DNA of 64,000 nt from Caryophanales bacterium UBA6259 (GCA_002441135.1 DJVJ01000014.1:1-64000); one strand, 5' to 3'. Counted from the first letter of the stretch, positions 35,762-45,322 are shown. Program-made: numbers and translations. Notes: generated by a model from the sequence alone, not told the origin.

Positions 35762-37149
35762 TTAAAATATATCATCGAATTTCGTTTAAAATAGCCATCT
35801 TATTTACCACCATTTTCTTTGTATTATTCTTCTTGTTAGGCTATATGTTATATGGACTTTTTTCCAATCTGTTTGTAGATTATATTTCTCAAGATCTATT
35901 AACCAGAGGAGATAATCATGCAAAGGTTCTAGAAGAAAATTTTAATCAAAGTACTTTGCATCATGTAGCATTGATGGAAAAAAATGTAGAGACGAATGTA
36001 GTGGTTACAAATGAAAAACAACAAATTATCGTTTTTTCTGATCCAGTGACATCAGAGATGGAAAGCTATTTCTTAAAAGAATCGATTGATACTCACCTAA
36101 CAATAAATAACAATTGGAGCAACCAGTCTTTTATTGCCACTGTTTCACCTATAAAAAAAGGGGAACTTGGATATGTTTATATGTTTTATCCAACAAGCTT
36201 ACTTGATGAGACGGTAACAGTATTAAAAATATTTATGCTTATTGCTAGTATTGGAATTATTCTTCTTGCGATTGGACTTATCGGTTACTTTTCTAAAAGA
36301 ATGACAATACCATTACTTGAAATGAAAGATGCTACCAATCGAATGTCAAAGGGAGAATATCAGCAATCGTTAAAGATAAATGGCAAAGATGAACTTGCTC
36401 AGTTGGCCTATTCTATTAGAAGCTTAGGAGAGCAGCTTCATTATTTTGAAAATACTAGAAATGAATTTTTAGCGGGTGTTTCTCATGAGCTAAGAACTCC
36501 TCTTACCTATATCAATGGGTATAGTGATGTTTTACTTAAAGGATTGATAAAAAATAAAGAAGAGGAAAAAAAATATTTAAAAATAATAAATGAGGAAACA
36601 AAAAGAGTAACTAATTTAGTAAATGATTTATTTGATTTAACGAAGATGCAAAATGGCAAATTTGAAATTCATAGGGAAAAGGTAGATGTAAAAGCCCTGT
36701 TGAAAAAAGTAATGGACACATTATCTCCTGTTGCAGACCAAAAGGATTTAATATTTCGATATCATTCATTAAACAAAAAAGAGGATAATCCAGTATATTT
36801 ATTCCTTGATCCAGAAAAGATGGGCCAAGTATTTTATAATTTATTAGAAAATGCAATTAAATATACAGAGCAGGGAACAATCATTGCGAGTATAGACCAA
36901 GATGGTCAGCATGTGAAAGTTGTGATTATGGATACGGGCATTGGAATTCCAAAAGAAGATTTAGCCCATATCTGGGAAGGCTTTTATCGAGTAGAAAAAT
37001 CAAGAGCTAGACAGACAGGTGGCTCTGGACTTGGTTTATATGTAGTAAAGCAAATTGTGCAGCTACATGGAGGAGTAATTGAAGTGGATAGCATCGAGGG
37101 AAAGGGAACAACCTTTACTATTACCTTTAGAAAAGAAGTGATAGTATGA
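35758..37149 (+). CDS. Sensor histidine kinase
   Basis: A 463-residue membrane kinase: helix 1 (about 10-32), an extracytoplasmic sensor of about 120 residues, helix 2 (about 155-178), HAMP (about 180-230), HisKA with the phosphorylated His in VSHELRTPLTY, and HATPase with NLLENAIKY, DTGIGIP and GGSGLGLY. ATGA overlaps couple it to both neighbours. The ligand is unknown; the sensor domain has no obvious Cys or Met cluster of its own. Confidence 0.92.
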   Translation: MIKIYHRISFKIAILFTTIFFVLFFLLGYMLYGLFSNLFVDYISQDLLTRGDNHAKVLEENFNQSTLHHVALMEKNVETNVVVTNEKQQIIVFSDPVTSEMESYFLKESIDTHLTINNNWSNQSFIATVSPIKKGELGYVYMFYPTSLLDETVTVLKIFMLIASIGIILLAIGLIGYFSKRMTIPLLEMKDATNRMSKGEYQQSLKINGKDELAQLAYSIRSLGEQLHYFENTRNEFLAGVSHELRTPLTYINGYSDVLLKGLIKNKEEEKKYLKIINEETKRVTNLVNDLFDLTKMQNGKFEIHREKVDVKALLKKVMDTLSPVADQKDLIFRYHSLNKKEDNPVYLFLDPEKMGQVFYNLLENAIKYTEQGTIIASIDQDGQHVKVVIMDTGIGIPKEDLAHIWEGFYRVEKSRARQTGGSGLGLYVVKQIVQLHGGVIEVDSIEGKGTTFTITFRKEVIV

Positions 37150-37388
37150 AGAATTTATCAACCACCATTTTAATTTTAATTGCGATATTTATGGGGTCTT
37201 CCATTGTTTTATTTATTTTAAGAATGATTTGGTCCCCACCACATTCGATGGGAATGATGATGGAATCAACGTTGATGTACCAGCATATGCAATTATGGCT
37301 GCGAGGGACTTTGATTGTTTTTTTTACCGTAATATTTTCATTATTTATTATTTGGTTAATTAGAGTGCTTTTAAGATACAAAGACTAA
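37146..37388 (+). CDS. Small two-helix membrane protein with Met/His-rich outer loop
   Basis: An 80-residue protein with helices at about 6-28 and 51-76. The loop between them (SPPHSMGMMMESTLMYQHMQ) has seven Met and two His in twenty residues, resembling Cu(I)/Ag(I)-binding Met motifs. The basic C-terminus puts this loop outside the cell. It is coupled to the histidine kinase by a 4-base overlap. It may be a metal-binding accessory to the sensor (inference); no family is recognised. Confidence 0.65.
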   Translation: MKNLSTTILILIAIFMGSSIVLFILRMIWSPPHSMGMMMESTLMYQHMQLWLRGTLIVFFTVIFSLFIIWLIRVLLRYKD

Positions 37389-37432
37389 ACGAGCCCTAGT
37401 AAAAGCATTCTCTCTAGAATGTTTGGTAATTC

Positions 37433-37478
37433 AAAAGTGGCATGTAATTGGAAATTCCAATACATGCCACTTTTATAT
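37433..37478. terminator. Long bidirectional terminator
   Basis: A 14-bp perfect stem (37433-37446 with 37461-37474) continues inward with TTGGA/TCCAA. A-rich on one side and T-rich on the other, it ends the two-component operon and the convergent transporter gene. Confidence 0.85.
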
Positions 37479-37491
37479 TGTTTATTTATTT

Positions 37492-38517
37492 TTACTTTGC
37501 TGTGGATAGCTTGAAAAATAACACAGTGACTAATAGCAATAGTCCAACATAACCGAACAAAGGATAAAGGAAGGATAAAAGTGTTCCAAAGCCGATTAAA
37601 CTAATGATAAAGCTTAAAGCTAGTATGAGAAGTACAATCAATTTTTCTGGCATATGAATGATGCTTTGTATCTGCCTTGTTAATCCAAAAACATTGCCAA
37701 CTAGAGTAGTTAATATTTCTCCGTAAATTACAAATAAGAAAAGCAGATGAATAAGCATTCCAAATTTTTGTATGATTTCCGCCATTGGAATATCATAAGA
37801 ATTAACATTTGTAAGAGAAGCTAAGGCGATATGATATGAAATCAGCATTATAGTGAGACCTAACCCACCTAATATTCCTCCCCATTTTATCGTATTTTCC
37901 TCATCCATTTCTTTTCCAAGAGGAACTAATACTGCCTGTGCCATGGCAAGATTAAAAGCAACATAGAGAAGAGGATTTAGGTATGCTGTCCATTCATATA
38001 GATGTTGAGTCGGTTTTGTAGAAGGAAAGTCTATGGTGATCCATAGAATGAAACTGAAAATGAGCATCATTGGTACAACCAAAGAATTGATTCCAAGTAC
38101 CCCGTTAAGACCTCCAGCCATGATAATAAAAGTAATAATGAGAGTAAGTATTATTCCAATAAAGTATGGAACACCTAATTGTTCCTTGAAAATAGCACCA
38201 GTTCCTGAAAGCATTACTGATGTAATTCCATATAAAATAATCATAGTTAGGACATTGATTAACTGACCGAATTTATTCCCAAATAGGTAGTTATTAAATT
38301 CTTGATAAGAGCTAGCCTTAATACGATGGCTAATAATCATTATCTTTGTACCAATCAGTGAAAACAACAAACCACTGAAAACAATCCCAATCAAACCTAA
38401 GAAACCAAAACGAGTAAAAAATTCATAAATTTCTTTTCCAGTTGCAAAACCAGCGCCAACAACAGTACCTATATATGTTGCAGCAATTTGTAGTACACTA
38501 ATCCATTTTTTATTCAT
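37492..38517 (-). CDS. YkvI family membrane transporter
   Basis: A 341-residue integral membrane protein with about ten helices. The start (LQIAATYIGTVVGAGFATGKEIYEF, helix 1) has the unwound-helix GAGFATG pattern of LeuT-fold/APC transporters, as in YkvI of Bacillus. The substrate is not known. GGTGGGA precedes the ATG at 38517. Single gene, convergent with the two-component operon. Confidence 0.8.
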   Translation of the reverse strand: MNKKWISVLQIAATYIGTVVGAGFATGKEIYEFFTRFGFLGLIGIVFSGLLFSLIGTKIMIISHRIKASSYQEFNNYLFGNKFGQLINVLTMIILYGITSVMLSGTGAIFKEQLGVPYFIGIILTLIITFIIMAGGLNGVLGINSLVVPMMLIFSFILWITIDFPSTKPTQHLYEWTAYLNPLLYVAFNLAMAQAVLVPLGKEMDEENTIKWGGILGGLGLTIMLISYHIALASLTNVNSYDIPMAEIIQKFGMLIHLLFLFVIYGEILTTLVGNVFGLTRQIQSIIHMPEKLIVLLILALSFIISLIGFGTLLSFLYPLFGYVGLLLLVTVLFFKLSTAK

Positions 38518-38662
38518 GTAAGTCCCACCTATACATACGATTTTTACTAATATATGTTCAATGTACCGATAAATGACAAGCTACTCCCAGTTATTACTAA
38601 AGGATTTAGAGAAATATTCTAGAATTATTTCACTTATAAAGAGTATAGAAAAGAGGTTAACA

Positions 38663-39925
38663 ATGATATCACGAAAGTTAACACACAAGTGGGATCCATA
38701 TAAACTATATTTATTGATTAATTTTAATTCTTCTATGTTTTTTTCATTAGTATTTACAGTAAATCTGTTATACCAAATAACGATAGCAAATCTTAATCCA
38801 TTACAATTAGTTTTGCTTGGAACAATACTAGAAGCAACTATATTTCTTTTTGAGATTCCTACTGGTATTCTTGCAGATATAAAAAGTAGAAAGCTTTCTA
38901 TTGTTATTGGCTACTTTTTAATTGGGACTGGATTTCTATTAGAAGGATTAATTCCTGAATTTTATGCAATAGCGTTGGCACAACTTATTTGGGGCATCGG
39001 CTATACCTTTATTAGTGGTGCTTCGCAGGCTTGGATTGCCGACGAACTTGGAGAGGAAAAGGTTGGAAAGGCTTTTCTTAAAGGGGCTCAGTTTGAAAGA
39101 GTTGGCGATTTAGTTGCAATACCATTCAGTATTTTGTTAGGCTTAGTGGCAATAACCTATCCAATTATCATTGGTGGGGGATTGATGATTTTTTTAGCTA
39201 TATTTCTTCTTGCGGTAATGCCTGAGGATGGCTTTCAACCTACTGTCCACGAGGAGAGAGCTACGTGGAAATCAATGTTTCATACAATTAAAGAGGCAAA
39301 AGCATTACTACAGATGAAGAAAGTATTACTTATAATGATTGGTATTGGTATTTTTTATGGTTTATATTCGGAAGGCTTTGATCGACTGTGGACAACACAT
39401 TTTATTAGTAATTTCAATTTTCCTGCTTATTTTCCGGAGCCCGTCGTTATATTTGGGGTTTTAAGAGCAATTATGCTAATAATCAGTATCATCGCAGTTC
39501 AATATGTAGAAAAATATATGGAAGATAGGAAATCTAGCGTAATTACTAGATTGCTAATTACCTTCACCTTTTTAATGGTTATTGGGTTAATTAGCTTTGG
39601 ATTGGTTAAAAATATCTGGATAGCAATCTTTATTTTTTGGGGTTTTAGTGCGTTCCGTAATATTGTTGCTCCATTATTTGATATTTGGTTTAATCTACAA
39701 ATTAAAGATCCTAATGTAAGGGCCACCATGTTTTCCATACGCAGTCTAACAGATGCAGTTGGACAAATAGCGGGTGGACCGGCTATTGGTTTTATTGGAA
39801 AAACGTATTCCATTAGAGCTGCGATTATTTTTGCAGGAATTATATTATCTCCAGTGTTATTTTTATATCAACGCTCTATGAAAAATATAAAACAGGAAAA
39901 TAATGAAAAGATTAATAAAAAATGA
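38663..39925 (+). CDS. MFS transporter
   Basis: A 420-residue major facilitator protein with 12 predicted helices and the motif-A-like GILADIKSRKLSIVIG loop between helices 2 and 3. The central cytoplasmic loop is around residues 190-220. ATG 38663 follows AGAGG; the longer frame to 38573 adds 30 charged residues without a ribosome site. The substrate, possibly a drug or metabolite exported by proton antiport, cannot be assigned. Confidence 0.83.
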   Translation: MISRKLTHKWDPYKLYLLINFNSSMFFSLVFTVNLLYQITIANLNPLQLVLLGTILEATIFLFEIPTGILADIKSRKLSIVIGYFLIGTGFLLEGLIPEFYAIALAQLIWGIGYTFISGASQAWIADELGEEKVGKAFLKGAQFERVGDLVAIPFSILLGLVAITYPIIIGGGLMIFLAIFLLAVMPEDGFQPTVHEERATWKSMFHTIKEAKALLQMKKVLLIMIGIGIFYGLYSEGFDRLWTTHFISNFNFPAYFPEPVVIFGVLRAIMLIISIIAVQYVEKYMEDRKSSVITRLLITFTFLMVIGLISFGLVKNIWIAIFIFWGFSAFRNIVAPLFDIWFNLQIKDPNVRATMFSIRSLTDAVGQIAGGPAIGFIGKTYSIRAAIIFAGIILSPVLFLYQRSMKNIKQENNEKINKK

Positions 39926-40108
39926 TATAATACAACGATTATACAAATATAATACGTATTTAGCATCAGTCCTTGAGTGTATTTACCGATACCATTATTA
40001 TCAATACAGCAACTGCCTTTATAAATAAATATAGCTGTATACTTATTTTTTATGTAATAAATTTTAAACACAATTATTGTTGTTAAATAAATATAGGGTG
40101 TGGATAAA

Positions 40109-41041
40109 GTGAATTTTAAAGCTTTATGGTATGTAATTTTATTTATTATTATGGTTGTTTGGGGATTCAATGTAGTTGCTATTAAAATTTTGGTTCAACA
40201 TTTTCCCCCGATCACAATGCAAGCACTTCGAGTTTTGGTCGCTGGTATCGTAATACTCTTGATATTGTTATTCAAGAAGTCAATTCGAAAATTAACAAAA
40301 AGAGAATTGCTGTATACATTAGGAGCAGGACTTTTTGGAGTCTTAGGACATCACTTTTTTATTGGAATAGGATTAGTAAATACAACTGCATCTAATGGTG
40401 CACTCATCTTAGCGCTAATTCCCTTAGTTACTTCATTTTTAGCGGTTATTTTTCTAAAAGAAAAACTAACTACGTTTCGCATAATAGGGTATTTATTAGG
40501 CTTTCTTGGAGTAAGCTTCATCATTATTCAGGGGAATGGTTCAGTCACAGGAATTTCAAAGGGAGATATTTATATGCTTGGAGCAGTTGTTACTCAAGCA
40601 ATAAGCTTTGTTCTTATTAAAAAAGCAACAACAAGTTTGGATTCAAAGCTAATGACTGCGTTAATGATTATATTCGGCTCGACTCTTTTACTGGGAATTA
40701 GCCAATTTATGGAGCCCATAGAGATAACAGCTTTTACTACAACGAGTTCATTTATCTGGTTCATCTTTTTCTCTTCAGCAGTTTTAGCTACTGGTATTGG
40801 CCATATGTTATACAATACAGCAATTCACCACTTGGGAGCGGCTGAAACATCTATTTTTATAAATTTAACGACCTTTTTTTCTCTTATTGGATCTGCTTTA
40901 TTTTTAGAAGAGACCATCAATGCTATTCAAATATATGGGTTTATTATTATTGTCATTGGTGTAATATTAGGAACTGGAACTGTAGAGCACTATTTAAATA
41001 AAAAAAGGAATAAACCTACTTCAGTAATTTCTGCAAATTAA
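40109..41041 (+). CDS. EamA/DMT family transporter
   Basis: A 310-residue drug/metabolite transporter with ten helices arranged as two EamA repeats (about 8-140 and 150-285). The first repeat has VVWGFNVVAIKIL and the second ends with LEETINAIQIYGFIIIVIGV. GTG 40109 is eight bases after AGGGTG; GTG 40100 is the alternative. Members export amino acids or other metabolites; the substrate is unknown. Confidence 0.83.
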   Translation: MNFKALWYVILFIIMVVWGFNVVAIKILVQHFPPITMQALRVLVAGIVILLILLFKKSIRKLTKRELLYTLGAGLFGVLGHHFFIGIGLVNTTASNGALILALIPLVTSFLAVIFLKEKLTTFRIIGYLLGFLGVSFIIIQGNGSVTGISKGDIYMLGAVVTQAISFVLIKKATTSLDSKLMTALMIIFGSTLLLGISQFMEPIEITAFTTTSSFIWFIFFSSAVLATGIGHMLYNTAIHHLGAAETSIFINLTTFFSLIGSALFLEETINAIQIYGFIIIVIGVILGTGTVEHYLNKKRNKPTSVISAN

Positions 41042-41105
41042 AGAACAGATGAATTACCCATTCATATGATGTGATAAGGACCTTAAAAACGAAAGTAGGA
41101 TGGGT

Positions 41106-41561
41106 ATGAATTATAATCAATACAATCGATGGAAAGTTTTCTTTGAGAATGCAGAGAAACAATTTGTTCATGTTGTAATCTCAACAAAATTAATTAATGA
41201 TAAACATATGCTACTCCCCCCTAAATTTAATCAGCGCTGTAAAATATACCATTACTTCAGACGTTATTGGTCAAAAAATTATACGGTGAAAATGCTTTGT
41301 AACTTACACATCAAAAAAATAAATAATAAGCTTTATCTTTCAGCAGGAGACCCAGGAATATTCCCCGATCAAATAAATTCGATAAAACTATTAAAAAACC
41401 AATCAAACAAAAAAGTATTTAAAGTGAAATATGGTTGGAAAGGATTTCCTGATTGGTTAACAGTAGTTTATCAAGTTAAAAAGAATTTAAAAACTGGTAG
41501 ATATGAAATTGTAAAAAGATACAGTGGGGCCAGAGACTACCGTTATGCAACATGTAAATGA
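41106..41561 (+). CDS. Hypothetical protein next to the spore-coat ATP-grasp gene
   Basis: A 151-residue soluble, strongly basic and aromatic-rich protein (many Lys, Tyr, Trp). It has no signal, membrane helix or recognised domain. The ATG at 41106 (alternative 41100) follows AAGTAGG. It lies 83 bases before the YheC/YheD-like gene in the same direction, which hints at a spore-coat-related role, but this is only context. Confidence 0.55.
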   Translation: MNYNQYNRWKVFFENAEKQFVHVVISTKLINDKHMLLPPKFNQRCKIYHYFRRYWSKNYTVKMLCNLHIKKINNKLYLSAGDPGIFPDQINSIKLLKNQSNKKVFKVKYGWKGFPDWLTVVYQVKKNLKTGRYEIVKRYSGARDYRYATCK

Positions 41562-41644
41562 TATTCGTACATTTTAGAGTTTAGTGTTATGTTAACCTAT
41601 ACGGTAATTGGATCCACCTCATATAGTATAAAAGGGGTGGTGAA

Positions 41645-42409
41645 ATGGCAAAAACTTATAAAAGTCAACGTATAACAGGAAAATTAAAGGTGAGCAACTT
41701 ATTAAATAAAAATAATCAAATTCGAAAATACTCACCAATGACTAAATCTTTCAGTGAGTCAAACCTACGCGAAATGTTTAACTATTTTCAAATGTTATAT
41801 GTTAAACCAAATGTGGGTTCTCAAGGAAAAGGTGTTATGCGTGTGAAGAAATTGAATCATGGCTATCAATTAAAAACTACTAAAATTACAAAACAATTTA
41901 CTGATATTTCTTCTTTGTCTAATTATTTACATTCAAGCAATAGTAGACCACTAATTATCCAACAGGGTATATATCTTGAACATATTAATGGTAGACCATA
42001 CGATATTCGAACCATGGTACAACATAAGCCAGGTGGCCAATGGACGGTAACTGGAATCTTCGCTAAATATGGAAAGGCGAATAAAATTGTAACCAATTAT
42101 TTTCAAGGTGGACAATTGGTTACGATGGATAAGTTATACACGGAAGATTTCTTACCTGAAGAGATTAAAGAAGAAAGATTGGAGCAAGTTGAACAGGTAG
42201 CTTTGCAGGTTGCTAATCATTTGAGTAATTATCAAAGCAATATGTTTGAGATGGGGATTGATTTTGCTTATGACCAATACGGAGACTTATGGATACTTGA
42301 AGTAAACTCAAGACAACCACAATTCTATCCATTAAAGTGGGTTGATCGGAATATGTATAACCGAATTTTAAGCTATGCAAAAAGCTATGGTCGTCAAAAT
42401 GGTTACTAA
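41645..42409 (+). CDS. YheC/YheD-family spore coat-associated ATP-grasp protein
   Basis: A 254-residue ATP-grasp protein. LYVKPNVGSQGKGVMRVKK (about 51-69) forms the nucleotide-binding lysine and glycine loop, YDIRTMVQ is the central strand, and EMGIDFAYDQYGDLWILEVNSRQP supplies the metal-binding Asp/Glu/Asn. YheC and YheD are assembled around Bacillus spores; the ligase reaction is unknown. It is shorter than YheC/D (about 360-450 residues) and lacks their N-terminal region. GGGGTGG precedes the ATG. Confidence 0.83.
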   Translation: MAKTYKSQRITGKLKVSNLLNKNNQIRKYSPMTKSFSESNLREMFNYFQMLYVKPNVGSQGKGVMRVKKLNHGYQLKTTKITKQFTDISSLSNYLHSSNSRPLIIQQGIYLEHINGRPYDIRTMVQHKPGGQWTVTGIFAKYGKANKIVTNYFQGGQLVTMDKLYTEDFLPEEIKEERLEQVEQVALQVANHLSNYQSNMFEMGIDFAYDQYGDLWILEVNSRQPQFYPLKWVDRNMYNRILSYAKSYGRQNGY

Positions 42410-42416
42410 TGAAAAG

Positions 42417-42442
42417 AGCTGATCTTTTGGATCAGCTTTTTT
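42417..42442. terminator. Terminator between convergent genes
   Basis: AGCTGATC (42417-42424) pairs with GATCAGCT (42430-42437) and is followed by T residues. It overlaps the end of the TVP38-like gene on the minus strand. Confidence 0.85.
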
Positions 42443-42992
42443 GATATTTTCTTAGACTCTTAATTATTTTACTAAAGAGGTAAATTGAGATTATCGATAA
42501 TATAATTTTACCTTCTGTATTAAATTGAGTAATTTGTAAGACAGAATATGCCTCAATCATTAGTGCGGGAATTTTTCCGATGGAACTTGATATAAGAAAG
42601 GTTAGGAGAGAAACTCTTCCTAAAGCGGCAAAAATATTTACGATACCGGATGGGACAAACGGAAATAACCGAAAGGCTAATATAAGATAAAAGGCTTCTT
42701 TTCCTTCAACATCTAGAAGCTTTTTCACTTTCGGGAATTTTTCTGTACTTAGCGATTTAGATACTGTTTTAAAGCCTTTACGATAAATATAAAAAGAAAC
42801 AATTGCTCCAAGGGCTTCACCTAAAAATGAAACTACGGTTCCACTCCAAAATCCAAAAAATGAAATATTGGCCGCTGTTAAAAAGAAGCTAGGAATGACT
42901 CCTAAAACACTAATAAAAATATTAATCAAAAGACTGAAGAATATTGCGATTTGGGCATTTTCAGTGAAAAATAATAGAAGCTGTTCTTCCAT
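42432..42992 (-). CDS. TVP38/TMEM64 (DedA-like, VTT domain) membrane protein
   Basis: A 186-residue membrane protein of the VTT/SNARE-associated family with about five helices. The signature FLGEALGAIVSFYIYRKG (glycine-rich re-entrant region) and the FRLFPFVPSGIVNIFAAL motif are visible. The superfamily includes lipid scramblases and flippases. ATG 42992 after GAGGTG is preferred to the in-frame TTG at 43004. Confidence 0.8.
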   Translation of the reverse strand: MEEQLLLFFTENAQIAIFFSLLINIFISVLGVIPSFFLTAANISFFGFWSGTVVSFLGEALGAIVSFYIYRKGFKTVSKSLSTEKFPKVKKLLDVEGKEAFYLILAFRLFPFVPSGIVNIFAALGRVSLLTFLISSSIGKIPALMIEAYSVLQITQFNTEGKIILSIISIYLFSKIIKSLRKYQKS

Positions 42993-43082
42993 GCTGCACC
43001 TCAAATAGATGAATAAGAATATGTAAGATATTATACATTACATAGAGTAATAAGGATATATTAAAGGAAGTAGAGTTTTAAA

Positions 43083-43111
43083 TTGCAATTTTTCTTTTAA
43101 AATATTATGAT
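43083..43111 (+). promoter_or_regulatory. Promoter of the ABC-F leader
   Basis: TTGCAA (43083-43088), 17 bases, TATGAT (43106-43111): a strong vegetative sigma-A match placed 38 bases before the leader peptide start. Confidence 0.6.
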
Positions 43112-43148
43112 AATATTAAATATTGTAATAAAAAGGAGGTGTAAAGAG

Positions 43149-43280
43149 ATGATTCATCCAGTAGTAGAGCACAGACAAGAAATAAAATTACTATATCTTT
43201 GTCGTGCGATTTTTCATGTAACTGTTGTGAAGGGGATTAGTCTGCCCTTTTTTGCGACTTTATCATGGAAAACAGGATGA
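43149..43280 (+). CDS. Leader peptide upstream of the ABC-F gene
   Basis: A 43-codon ORF starting at ATG 43149 with an ideal AAAGGAGGTG site, located between a promoter and an intrinsic terminator, 134 bases before the ABC-F gene. The peptide begins MIHPVVEHRQEIKLLY and ends SWKTG; it has no known domain. Its position is that of leader ORFs that sense ribosome-targeting antibiotics by stalling and control antitermination of ABC-F, erm or similar genes. Too short for most gene callers. Confidence 0.7.
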   Translation: MIHPVVEHRQEIKLLYLCRAIFHVTVVKGISLPFFATLSWKTG

Positions 43281-43290
43281 AACATCTTTT

Positions 43291-43376
43291 TTACACCACT
43301 TTCGTATATACATGAATAAATCTTTGTGTTGATTTATTAACGCCGTGGGTAAGTGTTTCTTGCCCATGGCTTTTTT
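43291..43376 (+). terminator. Attenuator (terminator/antiterminator) of the ABC-F gene
   Basis: A 12-bp stem (43342-43353 with 43359-43370, one G-T wobble near the base and another near the loop) followed by six T forms an intrinsic terminator before the ABC-F start. Upstream, TTAC-A-CCAC (43291-43299) can pair with GTGGGTAA (43345-43352), which is the 5' arm of the terminator. The two folds exclude each other, as in transcription attenuation. Confidence 0.65.
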
Positions 43377-43414
43377 ATTTCACTAAACTGTTTAATAAGA
43401 AAGGAAAAATAAAT

Positions 43415-45322
43415 ATGACAATATGTAGTATAAGAGAAATTAGTAAAATGTATGGTGGAAATCTAATCTTTGAAAATTTATCAATGGAAATACATGAGCA
43501 AGACCGTATAGGGGTTGTAGGGCGCAACGGTGGCGGAAAAACGACGTTATTTAAGCTGCTGTCTGGTATTGATATCCCAGATAAGGGGCAAATTCATTGG
43601 AAGAAAGGAATTAAGATTGGTTATTTAGCTCAGATACCAGACTTTCCCGATGACATGTCAACAAAGGAAGTTCTACAAAATGCATTTAAGCCCCTTCTAG
43701 ACATTCAGGAACGAATGCTGAAGCTAGAAGATGAAATGAAAAATGAAATAAATCAAGACAAGCTTAATAAATTAGTAGCATTATATGGAGAACTGCAAGA
43801 ACAATATATAAGGGATGGCGGATATGAGATAGAAGCAGATATCGATCGTATCGCAAACGGACTTAACATTAATCCCTTGTTAAATAATCCCTTTGGTAAA
43901 TTAAGTGGTGGTGAAAAAACAAAGGTAGGATTAGGCCTGATATTACTACAAAACCCTAATCTGCTATTTCTTGATGAGCCTACGAACCATCTTGATTTAA
44001 TGGCTGTTGAATGGCTGGGACAATTTTTAAAGAAATATAACGGTACGGTTGTAGTTATATCACATGATCGCTATTTTCTTGATGAAGTGGTTATGAAAAT
44101 CATTGATTTAGAGGATGGAGAAATTGAAGAATACCATGGTAATTACACCTATTATGTGAAAGAGAGGGAAGAGTGTTTATTACGTGAATTTCAAGCATAT
44201 CAAGAGCAACAAAGGAAAATAAAAAAAATGAAAGAAGCGATTAAACGCTTAAAGGAATGGGCGAATCAGTCAAACCCTCCAAATGCAGCATTGCACAAAA
44301 GGGCAAGGAATATGGAACGTGCATTAGAACGAATGGAAAAGATAAGTCGTCCAATTCTTCATCGAAAAAAAATGGATTTACAATTAGATGCTACTGATCG
44401 AAGTGGAAGGGATGTTATCGAGCTAATGGAAGTCGCTAAATCCTTTAACGAACATCACCTTTTTAGGAATGTTAATATGCTGCTACAGTATAAGGAAAAT
44501 GCAGCAATCATAGGAGAAAATGAAACAGGTAAATCTACATTACTCAAGCTAATATTAAATGAATTATTACCAGATGAAGGACAAATAAGAATCGGAAGTA
44601 ATGTGAAAATCGGATATTTATCTCAAAACCTTCACTACCATAATGAAAATCACACTGTTCTTGATGCTTTTCGAGATGAAATTCCTGTTGCAGAAGGAGA
44701 AGCACGGCAAATCTTAGCGAGGTTTTTATTTTATGGTTATGATGTATTTCGCAAGGTGAATCAATTAAGTGGTGGAGAACGTATGCGTCTTCGATTTGCA
44801 CAGCTAATGTATCAGGATATTAATTTGTTGATACTTGATGAGCCTACAAACCATTTAGATATAGATTCTCGTGAGGTTTTAGAAGAAGCATTAGAAGAAT
44901 TTAATGGAACCATTCTTGCAGTTTCCCATGACCGTTTTTTCTTAAACAAATTATTTAGTAAAATATATCGGATTGAAGATTCTACTTTACATTCCTATAT
45001 TGGTAATTATGATGAGGTTCGTGTAAAAATGAAGGAGTACGATGAAAAGAAGAAGCAAGAATTAGTGAAGATTGAGGATACAGTTATTGCAATAAAGAAA
45101 GTTACCCATAACGAAACTGAATCAAATGTTAAAAAATCTTCTGAAGTAATCGGGCAGTTAGAAAAGGAATTAGAGGCACTTGAATCCACACTATACCAGA
45201 TAGAAGATACTATGTTGTCTATGAGTGAATTAAATGTTTTATCTGAGCTACAAGTGGAAAAGGAAAAACTAGAGAAAAAACGAGAGGAATTATATCAAAA
45301 GCTTGAGCAGCTTTATACTTAA
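43415..45322 (+). CDS. ABC-F family ATPase (ribosome-acting, probably antibiotic protection)
   Basis: A 635-residue protein with two ABC domains and no membrane part. Walker A motifs are GRNGGGKTT (36-44) and GENETGKST (near 367); both signatures (LSGGEKTK, LSGGERMR) and both DEPTNHLD Walker B motifs are present. The interdomain linker (about 245-325) is long and basic, as in factors that reach the peptidyl transferase centre. A coiled-coil tail (about 545-635) follows. The attenuator and leader peptide upstream point to an antibiotic-inducible protection factor of the Vml/Vga/Cpl kind (inference). Confidence 0.85.
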   Translation: MTICSIREISKMYGGNLIFENLSMEIHEQDRIGVVGRNGGGKTTLFKLLSGIDIPDKGQIHWKKGIKIGYLAQIPDFPDDMSTKEVLQNAFKPLLDIQERMLKLEDEMKNEINQDKLNKLVALYGELQEQYIRDGGYEIEADIDRIANGLNINPLLNNPFGKLSGGEKTKVGLGLILLQNPNLLFLDEPTNHLDLMAVEWLGQFLKKYNGTVVVISHDRYFLDEVVMKIIDLEDGEIEEYHGNYTYYVKEREECLLREFQAYQEQQRKIKKMKEAIKRLKEWANQSNPPNAALHKRARNMERALERMEKISRPILHRKKMDLQLDATDRSGRDVIELMEVAKSFNEHHLFRNVNMLLQYKENAAIIGENETGKSTLLKLILNELLPDEGQIRIGSNVKIGYLSQNLHYHNENHTVLDAFRDEIPVAEGEARQILARFLFYGYDVFRKVNQLSGGERMRLRFAQLMYQDINLLILDEPTNHLDIDSREVLEEALEEFNGTILAVSHDRFFLNKLFSKIYRIEDSTLHSYIGNYDEVRVKMKEYDEKKKQELVKIEDTVIAIKKVTHNETESNVKKSSEVIGQLEKELEALESTLYQIEDTMLSMSELNVLSELQVEKEKLEKKREELYQKLEQLYT

